This document shows positions 18,333-26,415 of a DNA stretch of 64,000 nt, in pieces. Numbering within the stretch: the first letter of the stretch is position 1; every line of letters starts with the position of its first letter. The position numbers and the translations under genes are program-made. Source of the stretch: Bradyrhizobium sp. SZCCT0153 (GTDB lineage Bacteria > Pseudomonadota > Alphaproteobacteria > Rhizobiales > Xanthobacteraceae); the NCBI RefSeq assembly GCF_018129995.1, contig NZ_JAFCKS010000006.1, positions 1 to 64,000 of the forward strand, given 5' to 3'. Under the pieces are notes generated by a model, which had not been told where the DNA came from, did no database searches, and saw nothing but the letters and a program-made list of their open reading frames with translations.

Positions 18333-19268
18333 TCACGGCGGCGATCCGTCCCAGGCCATGGAACCTATTGCACTCCGCATCGGCATGCCGGTCTGGGCGC
18401 CGGGCTTGAGACACTTCAATGCAGCGGCCTCGCAGCTTATCCCGAGTGCGCGTTGCAGCGAGGCGCCCTCATGCAGCATGGCTGCAAACGCGCCGGCAAA
18501 AGTGTCGCCGGCGCCGGTGGTGTCAACGGGTGTGATGCGCGGAGCAGGTGCTCTGATGCGGACACCGTCGGCGGTGACTGCCAGCGCGCCTTGCGCACCC
18601 GCAGTGACGATGCAGGTGAGGTCGCCGGTTCTCGCGAGATCCTCGGCTGCGGCCCCGTAGTCCGACGCGACGAGGCCGATTGCTGCCGCGGCGTCGAGCG
18701 CCTCGTGCTCGTTGACGAGAAGATAGTCGGTCACGGTGAGAAGCTCCGTGACCATCTGCCCCGTCATCTTCTCCGGGACGGGTGCGAGGTTCCAGACGAC
18801 GGTGCCGGAGGCCGACGTCATCCGGCGCGCGGCCTCGAGCGCCTCCGCAAACGGCACTTCCATCTGAAGCACCAGCACGGTGTCCGGGCCAAAGAGCGAG
18901 CCGGGCAGGTCAAGGGCGCCCGCGGCCAAGTTGGCTCCGCTCGCCACCGTGATCGCATTCTCGCTGGCCTGATCGACCGTGATGAAGGCGCAGCCGGTCG
19001 GCTCATCCGATCTGATGACGAGACTGGTATCGACACAGTTTGCCGCGAGGTTGTCGATCGCGCGGTCGCCAAATCCGTCCTGGCCGACGCGGCCTGCCAT
19101 CTGGACCTGTCCTGCTCCTGCGATCCGTGCCGCGGCCACGGCCTGGTTGGCGCCCTTGCCGCCGAAATGCGTCTGGTAGGACGGCGCCAGCACGGTGCGG
19201 CCGGGGCCGGGAATGACCGGAACCTGCGCGACCAAATCGATGTTGAGTGACCCGAACACCAGGATCAT
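18333..19268 (-). CDS. rbsK: Ribokinase (PfkB family)
   Basis: Sugar kinase expected to phosphorylate ribose or a similar pentose/tetrose using ATP. Conserved features are the N-terminal GSLNIDLV, the substrate loop HFGGKGANQAVAAAR, and the C-terminal anion-hole/catalytic motif DTTGAGDTFAGAF. The ATG at 19268 overlaps the rpiB stop by 4 bp (ATGA), so the two are coupled; an in-frame start at 19286 would run further into rpiB. Pairing with rpiB suggests successive kinase and isomerase steps. Substrate could be a ketose other than ribose. Confidence 0.88.
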   Translation of the reverse strand: MILVFGSLNIDLVAQVPVIPGPGRTVLAPSYQTHFGGKGANQAVAAARIAGAGQVQMAGRVGQDGFGDRAIDNLAANCVDTSLVIRSDEPTGCAFITVDQASENAITVASGANLAAGALDLPGSLFGPDTVLVLQMEVPFAEALEAARRMTSASGTVVWNLAPVPEKMTGQMVTELLTVTDYLLVNEHEALDAAAAIGLVASDYGAAAEDLARTGDLTCIVTAGAQGALAVTADGVRIRAPAPRITPVDTTGAGDTFAGAFAAMLHEGASLQRALGISCEAAALKCLKPGAQTGMPMRSAIGSMAWDGSPP

Positions 19269-19729
19269 GGCAGGCGGGACCGCCAACCTTGCTCGTCCAT
19301 GACACGAAGCTTTTCAACGCGGCGGCGGAAATCCTCGTCGGTGGAGAATTCGGCGGAGAGATAAGACGAGACGAGATCCACGGCGAGCCAGGCTCCGACG
19401 ATCTGCGCGCCGATGCACATGACGTTGACGTCGTCGTGCTCGACGCTTTGATGGGCCGAATGAACGTCGTGGCAGACCGCGGCGCGAATGCCCCTCATCT
19501 TGTTGGCGGCGATTGAGGCGCCGACGCCGGTGCCGCATACCATGATGCCGCGTGCGGCTTCGCCCGAGGTCACCTTCTGCGCAACGGCGCGTGCGATGTC
19601 GGGGAAGTCCACCGGCTTGTCGTCATGGGAGCCGACGTCGATAACGTCGTGGCCGAGCTTGCGGATATGGTCGATGACGGTCTGCTTGAGCGGCCAGCCG
19701 GCGTGGTCGGATCCGATGACGAGACGCAT
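19265..19729 (-). CDS. rpiB: RpiB/LacA/LacB family sugar-phosphate isomerase
   Basis: 154 residues, normal for the family. It interconverts ribose 5-phosphate and ribulose 5-phosphate, or analogous C4-C6 sugar phosphates. The motifs GSDHAGWPLK at the N-terminus, CGTGVGASIAANK around the catalytic Cys, and VEHDDVNVMCIGA are visible. RpiB-family enzymes also act on erythrulose 4-phosphate and allulose 6-phosphate, so the exact substrate is open. Overlaps the downstream kinase start by 4 bp and follows the binding-protein gene across a strong hairpin. Confidence 0.9.
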   Translation of the reverse strand: MRLVIGSDHAGWPLKQTVIDHIRKLGHDVIDVGSHDDKPVDFPDIARAVAQKVTSGEAARGIMVCGTGVGASIAANKMRGIRAAVCHDVHSAHQSVEHDDVNVMCIGAQIVGAWLAVDLVSSYLSAEFSTDEDFRRRVEKLRVMDEQGWRSRLP

Positions 19730-19754
19730 GTGATGTCCTTTTCGATTGTCCTGT

Positions 19755-19786
19755 GGCCGTGACGACCGTGGATGGTCGTCACGGCC
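19755..19786 (-). terminator. Strong hairpin after the ABC binding-protein gene
   Basis: A perfect 13-bp stem, GGCCGTGACGACC with GGTCGTCACGGCC around a GTGGAT loop, lies between the binding-protein stop and rpiB. There is no U-tract. Such hairpins in ABC operons often stabilise the upstream mRNA and reduce downstream expression, which fits a binding protein needed in excess. Confidence 0.6.
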
Positions 19787-19795
19787 CGGTGCGGT

Positions 19796-20590
19796 TCAAC
19801 CACGCATATCGGGCGGCAGCTCGACCCCGTGGAACTTCTTGTAGATGGCGTTCAGCTTGCCGTTCTTGACGTTCTGGTCGACCCAGGCATTCAATTTTTC
19901 CAGCAGCTTTGGTTCTCCCTTTTTCACGCCGATAGCTAGATCGAAGGTCGTGATCGGAATCTTGGCTTCGAAGATGCGCTCCGGATTTTTCTTGCCGATC
20001 TGGGCGATGATCGGCAGCGAGGTGCCGATGCAATCGATCTGACCGGAGACGGCCGCGGTCACGTCAGTGGCGTCGTCCTCATATCGCGCGATGTTGAATT
20101 CCTTGTCCTTCATGTTCGTCAGGGTAGTGTCCTGGGTCGTGCCACGCGTGACGCCGACCGTCTTGCCCTTCAGATCAGGCCAATCCTTCACATTCATCGA
20201 CTTCAGGCAACCGACATCGGATTCGAGCGTCGCATAACGCTTAGAGAAATCGATCACCTTGGCGCGGTCGGGGGTGACGGACAGCGTCGAGATGATGACG
20301 TCTGCTTTTCCGGTCATGACGTTGGGGATGCGGGTCGCGCCAGTCGTCTGGATGAATTCGAGCTCCAGACCCCAATCCTTGGCGAGCAATTGTGCGACCT
20401 CGACGTCGGAGCCGGTCGGCTTCATGTTGGCGTCCATCATGCCATCAGGCGGAATCGCAAGATCCGTCGAGACCCGGATCTTCTTCGCCTTCATGATGTC
20501 GTCGAGCAGATCGGCCGACGCGGGCGTGGCCGCAATCATGATGAGGCCGCACAACGCGGCGGCGGTGCCCAGCAAGGTCTTGTTTGTCAT
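19796..20590 (-). CDS. Polar-amino-acid-type ABC transporter substrate-binding protein
   Basis: 264-residue family 3 periplasmic binding protein. The signal peptide ends near ATPASADLLDD; the mature domain begins with KIRVSTDLAIPPDGMMDANM and carries the signature segment GKADVIISTLSVTPDRAK. Two Cys residues are present in the mature protein (GCLKS, DCIGTS). It belongs with the two permease genes and ATPase gene immediately upstream on the - strand. Family 3 receptors bind amino acids, opines or related small acids. The ligand here is unknown; the co-encoded sugar-phosphate enzymes argue that it need not be an amino acid. Confidence 0.92.
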   Translation of the reverse strand: MTNKTLLGTAAALCGLIMIAATPASADLLDDIMKAKKIRVSTDLAIPPDGMMDANMKPTGSDVEVAQLLAKDWGLELEFIQTTGATRIPNVMTGKADVIISTLSVTPDRAKVIDFSKRYATLESDVGCLKSMNVKDWPDLKGKTVGVTRGTTQDTTLTNMKDKEFNIARYEDDATDVTAAVSGQIDCIGTSLPIIAQIGKKNPERIFEAKIPITTFDLAIGVKKGEPKLLEKLNAWVDQNVKNGKLNAIYKKFHGVELPPDMRG

Positions 20591-20609
20591 CTTGGTCTTC
20601 CTCTCCCTG

Positions 20610-21398
20610 TTATGATTTTAGGTTTCCCGTCCCCACGAATTGCGTGAGTTCGGGCGTGGTCGGCGACGTCAGGATCGAGGCAGGTCCGGTCTCGTGGACC
20701 CTGCCGCGATGCATGAAGACAATCCGGTCGGCGATGCCCTTGGCAAAACCCATCTCGTGGGTGACCATCACCATGGTCATGCCGTCGGCCGCGAGCTGCT
20801 CGATCACCTTCAGCACCTCGCCTGTGAGCTCGGGATCGAGCGCCGAGGTGACCTCGTCGAACAGCATGACTTTCGGCTGCATCGCCAGCGAGCGGGCGAT
20901 TGCGGCGCGCTGCTGCTGTCCGCCCGACAGCTGCTCGGGATAGGCGTGCAGCTTCTCTTCGAGCCCGACCTGCGCCAGCACCTTTCGCGCCAGGTCCTTG
21001 GCCTGCGACGTCGCCATGCCCTTCACCGTGCAGGGCGCGAGCGTGATGTTCTGCTCGATCGTGAGATGCGGAAACAGATTGTAGCTCTGGAAGACGATGC
21101 CGACGTCCTGGCGCAGCGCGCGCAAGTTCACGTCGGGACGGTCGACCCGATGTCCGCAGACGACGATCTCGCCGGCATCGACCTTCTCGAAGCGGTCGAT
21201 GCAGCGCAGCGCCGTGCTCTTGCCGGAGCCGGAGCGGCCGATCAGGGCGATCACCTCGCCGCGTGCGACGGCAAAGGAGACGCCGTCGAGCACCCGGAGC
21301 GGGCCAAAGCTCTTCTGCACGTCGCGGAGCGACACGATCGGTTCGGCGGAGGGAGCGTTTTGCTGCATGTCAGGCTGGCGCGAGGTTGGACCGGCCAC
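20610..21398 (-). CDS. Polar-amino-acid-type ABC transporter ATP-binding protein
   Basis: 262 residues. Walker A GRSGSGKST, Q-loop, ABC signature LSGGQQQR, Walker B VMLFDEVTSALDP and the H-loop VTHEMGFAKG are all present. This is the HisP/GlnQ class. The start at 21398 overlaps the permease gene by 29 bp; an ATG at 21368, two bases after the permease stop, is a credible alternative. Energises import with the two permeases and the family 3 receptor of the cluster. Confidence 0.93.
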   Translation of the reverse strand: MAGPTSRQPDMQQNAPSAEPIVSLRDVQKSFGPLRVLDGVSFAVARGEVIALIGRSGSGKSTALRCIDRFEKVDAGEIVVCGHRVDRPDVNLRALRQDVGIVFQSYNLFPHLTIEQNITLAPCTVKGMATSQAKDLARKVLAQVGLEEKLHAYPEQLSGGQQQRAAIARSLAMQPKVMLFDEVTSALDPELTGEVLKVIEQLAADGMTMVMVTHEMGFAKGIADRIVFMHRGRVHETGPASILTSPTTPELTQFVGTGNLKS

Positions 21399-22044
21399 GC
21401 CCCATCCGCCGTTCCAGCTTCTGGCTGAACAGTGACAGGGGATAGCACATGGCGAAATAGACGACGGCGATGATGGCGTAGATGGCGAACGGCTCGAACA
21501 GCGAGTTGTTGACGATCTGGCCCGAGCGCATCAGCTCGACGAAGCCGACGACGGAGGCGAGCGAGGTGTTCTTGATGATCTGGACCATGAAGCCGACGGT
21601 CGGCGGCGTCGCGATGCGGATCGCCTGAGGCAGGATCACCTTCATCATGCGCTGGGTCCGGCTCAGCGCCAGGCCGTCGGCGGCCTCCCATTGCGGCTTC
21701 GGCACCGACTCGATGCAGCCGCGCCAGATCTCGCCGAGATAGGCGGCGACGTAGAGCGTCAGCGAAGCACCGGCGGCCGCAAGCGGCGAGACCTTGAGGC
21801 CGATCGCGGCAAGGCCGAAATAGCCGAGGAACAGGATGACGAGCAGCGGCGTGCCCTGGACGAGCTGGACATAGACGGCGCTGCCGATCCGCACCGATTT
21901 GAGTGGCGAGATCCGCGCGAGCGCGATCACGAAGCCGACGATGCCGCCGCCGATCAGCGCGATCACGGACAGCCCTATAGTCCACAGCGCGCCCTGGCCG
22001 AGGAACATCAGATGGTTGATGTTGAGATGTCCGCCCATGGTCAT
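21370..22044 (-). CDS. Polar-amino-acid-type ABC transporter permease 1
   Basis: 224-residue inner-membrane permease of the HisMQ type, with about five hydrophobic segments. The N-terminal QGALWTIGLSVIALIGGG segment and the EAA-like loop (GALSRTQRMMKVILPQA with the family Gly shifted) contact the ATPase. Starts at ATG 22044 or 22038, one base beyond the stop of permease 2, so the two permeases are coupled and probably form a heterodimer. Confidence 0.92.
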   Translation of the reverse strand: MTMGGHLNINHLMFLGQGALWTIGLSVIALIGGGIVGFVIALARISPLKSVRIGSAVYVQLVQGTPLLVILFLGYFGLAAIGLKVSPLAAAGASLTLYVAAYLGEIWRGCIESVPKPQWEAADGLALSRTQRMMKVILPQAIRIATPPTVGFMVQIIKNTSLASVVGFVELMRSGQIVNNSLFEPFAIYAIIAVVYFAMCYPLSLFSQKLERRMGRGRSNLAPA

Positions 22045-22045
22045 C

Positions 22046-22729
22046 TCACAGTGGCGTGCCGAGCCGGCGCCGGCGCGGAAACAGCACGAGGCCGAGGCCC
22101 CAGAAGCCCGCGCGCATCACCAGCGACAGGATGACGTAGAGCACGGCGACGATGATGTAGGTCTCGAACGCCCGATAGGTGTCCGACTGGATGTAGTTTG
22201 CGACCGCGGTGAGTTCCTCGGCCGAGATCTGCGAACAGACGGAGGAAGCCAGCATCAACAGCACGAACTGGCTGGTGAGCGCGGGATAGACCTTCTCGAT
22301 CGCCGGCAGCAGGATGATGTGCCAGTAGATCTGCAGGCGCGACAGCGCCAGCCCTTCGGCGGCCTCGATCTGCCCGCGCGGGATCGCCTCGAAACCGGCA
22401 CGCATGATCTCGGCGGTGTAGGCCCCGACATTGATCGTAAGCGCGGCCACCGCCACGGTGAAGGCCGAGAGTTTCAGCCCCAGACTGGCGAGGCCGAAAT
22501 AGACCAGGAAGATCTGCACGAGCAGTGGCGTGTTGCGGATCGCCTCGACATAGATTTTGCAGGCTCCCGCGATCAGCGGGCTTCGCGAGCCGCGGCCGAT
22601 GGCTGCGAGCGTGCCGATCAGGGCGCCGAGCACAGTCGCGAAGCACGCCAACTCCAGCGTCAGCACGGCGCCGCCGAGAAGGCTCGGCCAACGCTCCAGC
22701 ACTGCGGGAAAGTCGAGTTGGATGCTCAT
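22046..22729 (-). CDS. Polar-amino-acid-type ABC transporter permease 2
   Basis: 227-residue HisMQ-type permease. The opening LLGGAVLTLELACFATVLGA is the classic start of this family, and the EAA loop is EAAEGLALSRLQIYWHIILLPA. It begins 10 bp after the hydroxyacid dehydrogenase stop and ends one base before permease 1. Same operon and same transporter as the adjacent ATPase and receptor. Confidence 0.92.
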   Translation of the reverse strand: MSIQLDFPAVLERWPSLLGGAVLTLELACFATVLGALIGTLAAIGRGSRSPLIAGACKIYVEAIRNTPLLVQIFLVYFGLASLGLKLSAFTVAVAALTINVGAYTAEIMRAGFEAIPRGQIEAAEGLALSRLQIYWHIILLPAIEKVYPALTSQFVLLMLASSVCSQISAEELTAVANYIQSDTYRAFETYIIVAVLYVILSLVMRAGFWGLGLVLFPRRRRLGTPL

Positions 22730-22739
22730 CGTAACAGGG

Positions 22740-23639
22740 TCAGCCGGTCGTCTGGTTGGTCATGCGGTCGTAGACGCGGAACAGCGCCTGGTTGCCGTTG
22801 GCGCCTTCGCCATGTGCGCGGGCGTCGACATACTGGCTGGTGACGAGCGCGGTGCCGGGCAGGGGCACGCTCAGCGATTGCGCATGCTCCTGCACCAGGC
22901 GGAGGTCCTTCAGCATGAGGTCGATGCGGAAGCCGGCCGCCGCGTCGCCGGCGATCATGGCGGGGCCGAGCTTGTCCAGCATCCAGGAGGCGGCGGAACC
23001 GCCGAGCAGCATCCGGCGCAGCAGATCGAGATCCACGCCCGAGGCGCGCCCGAGCGCAAGTGCCTCGCAGATCGCCTGGATGTTGATGCCGCAGATGAGC
23101 TGATTGCAGAGTTTCACGGTCTGGCCAGCGCCGCTGGCGCCGGCATGGGTGATGGTCGTGCCCATCGCGCGGAAGAACGGCTCGGCCTTGGCGAAGGCGT
23201 CCGCCTCGCCGCCGGCCATGATCGACAGCGCGGCGTTCTTTGCGCCCAGTGGTCCGCCCGAGACCGGCGCGTCGATGAAGCTGACCCCGGCCTTTTGCAG
23301 GTCGGCATGGATGCGGCGGACGGCGACCGGCGAGATCGTGCTCATATCGACGATGAGCTTGCCGGGCGGGGGCGACTCCAGGAGGCCATGCTCGCCGTAA
23401 ATGGTTGCTTCCACATGGGGCGTGTCCGGCAGCATGGTGATGACGATGTCGGCGCCTTGCGCGGCAACGGCAGGGCTGTTGGCGCGAGCCGCGCCTTCCT
23501 TGACGATCTCGGTCAGAGCCGCCTCGTTGAGGTCGAACGCGCGCACCGCGTGCCCGGCCTTGAGGAGGTTGCGCACCATCTCCAGGCCCATCGTGCCGAT
23601 GCCGATGAAGCCGACGTTGCCCTTGTCGTTCCGTCCCAT
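22740..23639 (-). CDS. NAD(P)-dependent beta-hydroxyacid dehydrogenase (3-hydroxyisobutyrate/tartronate-semialdehyde type)
   Basis: 299 residues. The Rossmann motif is GFIGIGTMGLEM at residues ~9-20. The substrate signature is DAPVSGGPLGAKN near 120, and the catalytic Lys is expected in AGQTVKLCNQL near 170. The family oxidises or reduces 3-hydroxyacids such as 3-hydroxyisobutyrate, D-glycerate/tartronate semialdehyde, or four-carbon acid sugars (LtnD-like). An in-frame upstream extension (to 23753) overlaps the regulator gene and looks spurious; ATG 23639 is chosen. It probably catalyses a catabolic step for the imported compound. Confidence 0.9.
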   Translation of the reverse strand: MGRNDKGNVGFIGIGTMGLEMVRNLLKAGHAVRAFDLNEAALTEIVKEGAARANSPAVAAQGADIVITMLPDTPHVEATIYGEHGLLESPPPGKLIVDMSTISPVAVRRIHADLQKAGVSFIDAPVSGGPLGAKNAALSIMAGGEADAFAKAEPFFRAMGTTITHAGASGAGQTVKLCNQLICGINIQAICEALALGRASGVDLDLLRRMLLGGSAASWMLDKLGPAMIAGDAAAGFRIDLMLKDLRLVQEHAQSLSVPLPGTALVTSQYVDARAHGEGANGNQALFRVYDRMTNQTTG

Positions 23640-23670
23640 GTTGTCAGTCCGCTTCTTGGTTCGCCCGCGA

Positions 23671-24423
23671 TCAGCGCGAGGCGCTGGTCTTGTCGCTGGT
23701 CTTGTCGATGTCGCCGACGACGGCCCGCCTGCGGTATTCGTCGCCGATGGCAAAATGCTTGCGCAGCGTTGCGTCCGCCCGCTCCGGATCGCGCGCGATG
23801 ATGGTGTCGAAGATGCGCCGGTGGTCGTCGATCAGATAGGTCTTCATCGACGGGAAGGCCTGCACCAGCTCACGGCGACTACGATGCGAATGCGTCAGCA
23901 GGCCCGCCATCGAGCTATGCAGCACGGTAAGCGTCTCCGAATGCGATGCCACGACGATGGCGCGATGGAATTCGAAGTCGGCCATGCCGCCGGCATCAGC
24001 CTCGTCGATCGTCTCGCCGATCTTTGCGAGCGTCCGCTGGAGGCGCTCGAAATCGGCGATGTTGGCGCGTTCGCAGGCGAGGCGGATCGCCTGACATTCG
24101 ATCGCGACGCGCGCCTGCATGACGTCGTCGAGCATGTCGGCCTGCTGGGCCAGCGCGAAGGTGAAGAAGTCGTTCAGGACCGACACATCCGGCCGGGTCA
24201 CGACGGTGCCGATGCGGTCGCGGATCTCGACGATGCCGAGCACGGTCAGGGCGCGCAGCGCCTCGCGAACGATCGGCCGGCTGACGCCAAGCAGGGTCGC
24301 CAGCTCGCGCTCGGAAATCAGGCGGTCGCCGGGCTTGAGCGAGCCCGCAAGCAGGCGCTCCCGCAAGAAGGCGAACACCTTCTCGAACCCTTTTTCGCCC
24401 TCGGCGGCCCGCTTCAGCTCCAT
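23671..24423 (-). CDS. FadR-subfamily (FCD domain) GntR transcriptional regulator
   Basis: 250 residues. An N-terminal winged helix (KPGDRLISERELATLLGVSRPIVREALRAL, residues ~31-60) is followed by an FCD ligand/metal-binding domain with FEFHRAI and a His cluster (LTHSHRSR, DDHRRIFD). It is the first gene of the - strand cluster, 31 bp ahead of the dehydrogenase. A perfect FCD-type operator lies between its promoter -10 element and start codon, so it most likely represses itself and the operon until an effector, perhaps a pathway acid, binds. Confidence 0.92.
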   Translation of the reverse strand: MELKRAAEGEKGFEKVFAFLRERLLAGSLKPGDRLISERELATLLGVSRPIVREALRALTVLGIVEIRDRIGTVVTRPDVSVLNDFFTFALAQQADMLDDVMQARVAIECQAIRLACERANIADFERLQRTLAKIGETIDEADAGGMADFEFHRAIVVASHSETLTVLHSSMAGLLTHSHRSRRELVQAFPSMKTYLIDDHRRIFDTIIARDPERADATLRKHFAIGDEYRRRAVVGDIDKTSDKTSASR

Positions 24424-24435
24424 CCCGGTCTCTTT

Positions 24436-24457
24436 TGGTCTGATCTTGGTCAGACCA
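24436..24457 (-). promoter_or_regulatory. Predicted FCD/GntR operator
   Basis: Perfect inverted repeat TGGTCTGA-N6-TCAGACCA. Its right half contains TGGTCAGACCA (24447-24457), an exact TGGT-N3-ACCA site as known for FadR-subfamily regulators. It lies directly downstream of the predicted -10 element, where a bound repressor would block transcription. Confidence 0.7.
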
Positions 24458-24484
24458 GTATGCTAACCAGAGTGCCCGCGTCAA
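24457..24484 (-). promoter_or_regulatory. Predicted sigma-70 promoter of the FCD-regulated operon
   Basis: On the - strand, TTGACG (complement of 24479-24484) and CATACT (24457-24462) are separated by 16 bp, about 35 bp upstream of the regulator start codon. The operator overlaps the downstream edge of the -10. Inferred by eye from consensus. Confidence 0.55.
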
Positions 24485-24496
24485 GGGCTCTGGTTA
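24464..24496. promoter_or_regulatory. Inverted repeat flanking the -35 element
   Basis: TAACCAGAG (24464-24472) and CTCTGGTTA (24488-24496) are perfect 9-bp inverted arms enclosing the -35 hexamer. It could be a second operator half-pair (CTGGTT / AACCAG resemble the TGGT-ACCA halves) or an activator site. Confidence 0.45.
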
Positions 24497-24602
24497 ATCG
24501 GCGGTGTCTCGGGCGCCGCCAATCCGCTCCACTTGCCGGCCTGATCCTTCAAATTTGACGCGTATTGATCGGAGCGTTCGCTCAAAGAACTTGAGGTGCG
24601 TG

Positions 24603-24920
24603 ATGCCCGACCATGAGTCCTTCTCCGCGCTCGACCGCCATGCGGTACTCGGCGGATCCGACGACGGTTTTCCCTGGTATGCCGGCGCGATGCTCGCGGT
24701 CGAAGCGAGCGAGGTCGTGCGGCTGCGCTATGAGAAGCTCAGCCACGGTGATGAGGCCGCCGGGCAGGAGGCCGTGCTGATGGTCAGCGAGAAGATCGCC
24801 GCGGCCTTCGAGGCCGCCGCGAGCCTGCTTGCCGGCGTAACGCCGGGGACCATCGTCCGGCGCTATCGCGAGCATGTGGCTGCGAACGCCGAGCGGCTGT
24901 CGGCGAACGAGACGTCCTGA
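24603..24920 (+). CDS. Small conserved-looking hypothetical protein
   Basis: 105 residues from the ATG at 24603 (MPDHESFSALDRHAVLGG). Mainly alpha-helical composition with a central acidic/alanine-rich helix (VMVSEKIAAAFEAAASLLAG) and a basic C-terminus. No membrane segment, signal peptide or recognised domain. The upstream extension to 24504 is poorly credible. Divergent from the FCD regulator, so it may share that regulatory region. Function not recognised. Confidence 0.6.
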   Translation: MPDHESFSALDRHAVLGGSDDGFPWYAGAMLAVEASEVVRLRYEKLSHGDEAAGQEAVLMVSEKIAAAFEAAASLLAGVTPGTIVRRYREHVAANAERLSANETS

Positions 24921-24996
24921 CGGAATGGTGCTGCTGACAGCATGTTGGCAGCAGGGACCGGCTACGACCACCTCCTGACAAAACGGAGAGTGGGTC

Positions 24997-25365
24997 ATGC
25001 CGATCGAGGCAAGCTGTCATTGCGGTGAAACGGTGTTCGAGGTGGCGGAGGCGCCCTCGGGCGTGACTCGCTGCACCTGTTCGCTTTGCGCCAAGCGCGG
25101 CGCGCTTTGGGCCTATTACACGCCGGCGCAGTTTCGGCTGCTGTCGCCGCCGGAGAACGTTGCGACCTATCTCTGGGGCAGCCGCACGGTCAAACATCAT
25201 TTCTGCGCGAACTGCGGCTGCGGCACCTATTCGGAATCGCCGGACTGGTCGACCGGCAAGCCCGATTTCGACAATCCCAAGGTCGGCGTCAACGCGCGCC
25301 TGTTCGACGATTTCGATCTGGAGGCCGTGCCGGTCAACCTGATCGACGGCAAGAATTTGTGGTGA
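24997..25365 (+). CDS. GFA family (glutathione-dependent formaldehyde-activating-like) protein
   Basis: 122 residues with the zinc-binding cysteine pattern of the GFA fold: SCHCGE near residue 7, CTCSLCAKRG near 28, and CANCGCGTY near 70. The founding member, Gfa, was described as promoting the formaldehyde-glutathione adduct, although most paralogs have no assigned activity. Good start at 24997 with AACGGAGA upstream. Stands between an unknown small gene and a convergent exonuclease III gene, with no formaldehyde pathway around it. Confidence 0.9.
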   Translation: MPIEASCHCGETVFEVAEAPSGVTRCTCSLCAKRGALWAYYTPAQFRLLSPPENVATYLWGSRTVKHHFCANCGCGTYSESPDWSTGKPDFDNPKVGVNARLFDDFDLEAVPVNLIDGKNLW

Positions 25366-25385
25366 GCAGTATAGGTTCGTACAAT

Positions 25386-26156
25386 CTATCTCAGCATGAT
25401 CCACGCCGGCGCGTGATCGCTCGCGCCGTCCTCGCCGCGGACCTCCTTGTCGACGCCCGCTTTGGCCAGGCGTGAGACGAGGACGGGGCTAACCAGGAGG
25501 TGATCGAGCCGCAAGCCCGCATCGCGCGGCCAGCGGTTCCGCTTGTAGTCCCAGAAGGTGTAGATGCGCTTGTCCGGATGCAGCTCACGGATCGCGTCGC
25601 ACCAGCCCTGTGAGACGAGCGAGGCAAAGGCCGCGCGGCTCTTCGGCTGGATCAGGGCATCCTTGTCCCACGATCGTGTCGGATAGATGTCGATCTTCGT
25701 CGGCGCGACGTTGTAATCGCCGGCGAGCACCACCGGCAGATCCTGCTTGATGAAGGTCCTGGCGTGGCGCTTGAGACGCGCGAACCAGTCGAGCTTGTAA
25801 TCGAATTTCGGTCCCGGTTGCGGATTGCCGTTTGGCAGGTAGATGCTGGTGACGATGATTCCGCGCACCGCAGCTTCGATGTAACGGGCTTCGTGATCAT
25901 CAGGCTTTCCCGGCAAGCGATCGCGCGTGAGAACCGGCTCGGCATTGCGGGCGAGAATGGCGACGCCGTTCCACGTCTTCTGTCCACACCACACTGCGCC
26001 GTAACCGGCCTTTTCGATGGCGGCCGCCGGAAATTCGCCATCACTTGCCTTCAACTCCTGAAGCGCGACGACGTCAGGCTTCGCCGTTCGCATCCACGCC
26101 AACAGATTGGGCAGGCGGCGATTGACGTTGTTGATGTTGAATGTCGCGATCTTCAT
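25386..26156 (-). CDS. xth: Exodeoxyribonuclease III / AP endonuclease
   Basis: 256-residue EEP-superfamily nuclease for base-excision repair. It opens with MKIATFNINNVNRRLPNLL and carries the metal ligand Glu in ALQELKA, the AGDYNVAP segment (catalytic Asp and Asn), and the C-terminal SDHAP with the catalytic Asp-His. Length is normal. The gene is convergent with the GFA gene (21-bp gap) and divergent from a small secreted Cys-repeat protein (40 bp). Confidence 0.95.
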   Translation of the reverse strand: MKIATFNINNVNRRLPNLLAWMRTAKPDVVALQELKASDGEFPAAAIEKAGYGAVWCGQKTWNGVAILARNAEPVLTRDRLPGKPDDHEARYIEAAVRGIIVTSIYLPNGNPQPGPKFDYKLDWFARLKRHARTFIKQDLPVVLAGDYNVAPTKIDIYPTRSWDKDALIQPKSRAAFASLVSQGWCDAIRELHPDKRIYTFWDYKRNRWPRDAGLRLDHLLVSPVLVSRLAKAGVDKEVRGEDGASDHAPAWIMLR

Positions 26157-26196
26157 GTAGAGCTACCGGCTCCTGCCTTCCGTCACCGGAGATACA

Positions 26197-26415
26197 ATGT
26201 CCAGATTGAGCTTTGTCGCCATCGTCGTCACCGCTGCCTTCTCCGCAGCGGCTTCGGCACAATCGGCCGATCCGCGCGGCGCATGCAAGGCGGACTATGA
26301 TAAATTCTGCGCCGGCCTCGCACCCGGAGGCGGGATCGTCGCCTGCCTCAATGGCAAACGCGACCAGCTCAGCGCGACCTGCAAGGCGGCCCTGGACAGC
26401 AGGAAAAAGAAGTAA
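26197..26415 (+). CDS. Small secreted cysteine-rich-repeat protein
   Basis: 72 residues with a signal peptide (cleavage near SAAASAQS, residue ~22). One Cys-rich repeat follows with cysteines in GACKADYDKFCAGL and IVACLNGKRDQLSATC, the spacing of the GLG1-type cysteine-rich repeat (PF00839). Such small periplasmic proteins are frequent in Bradyrhizobium; function is unknown. Two disulfides are plausible. Its stop is 12 bp from the convergent alr stop. Confidence 0.75.
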   Translation: MSRLSFVAIVVTAAFSAAASAQSADPRGACKADYDKFCAGLAPGGGIVACLNGKRDQLSATCKAALDSRKKK

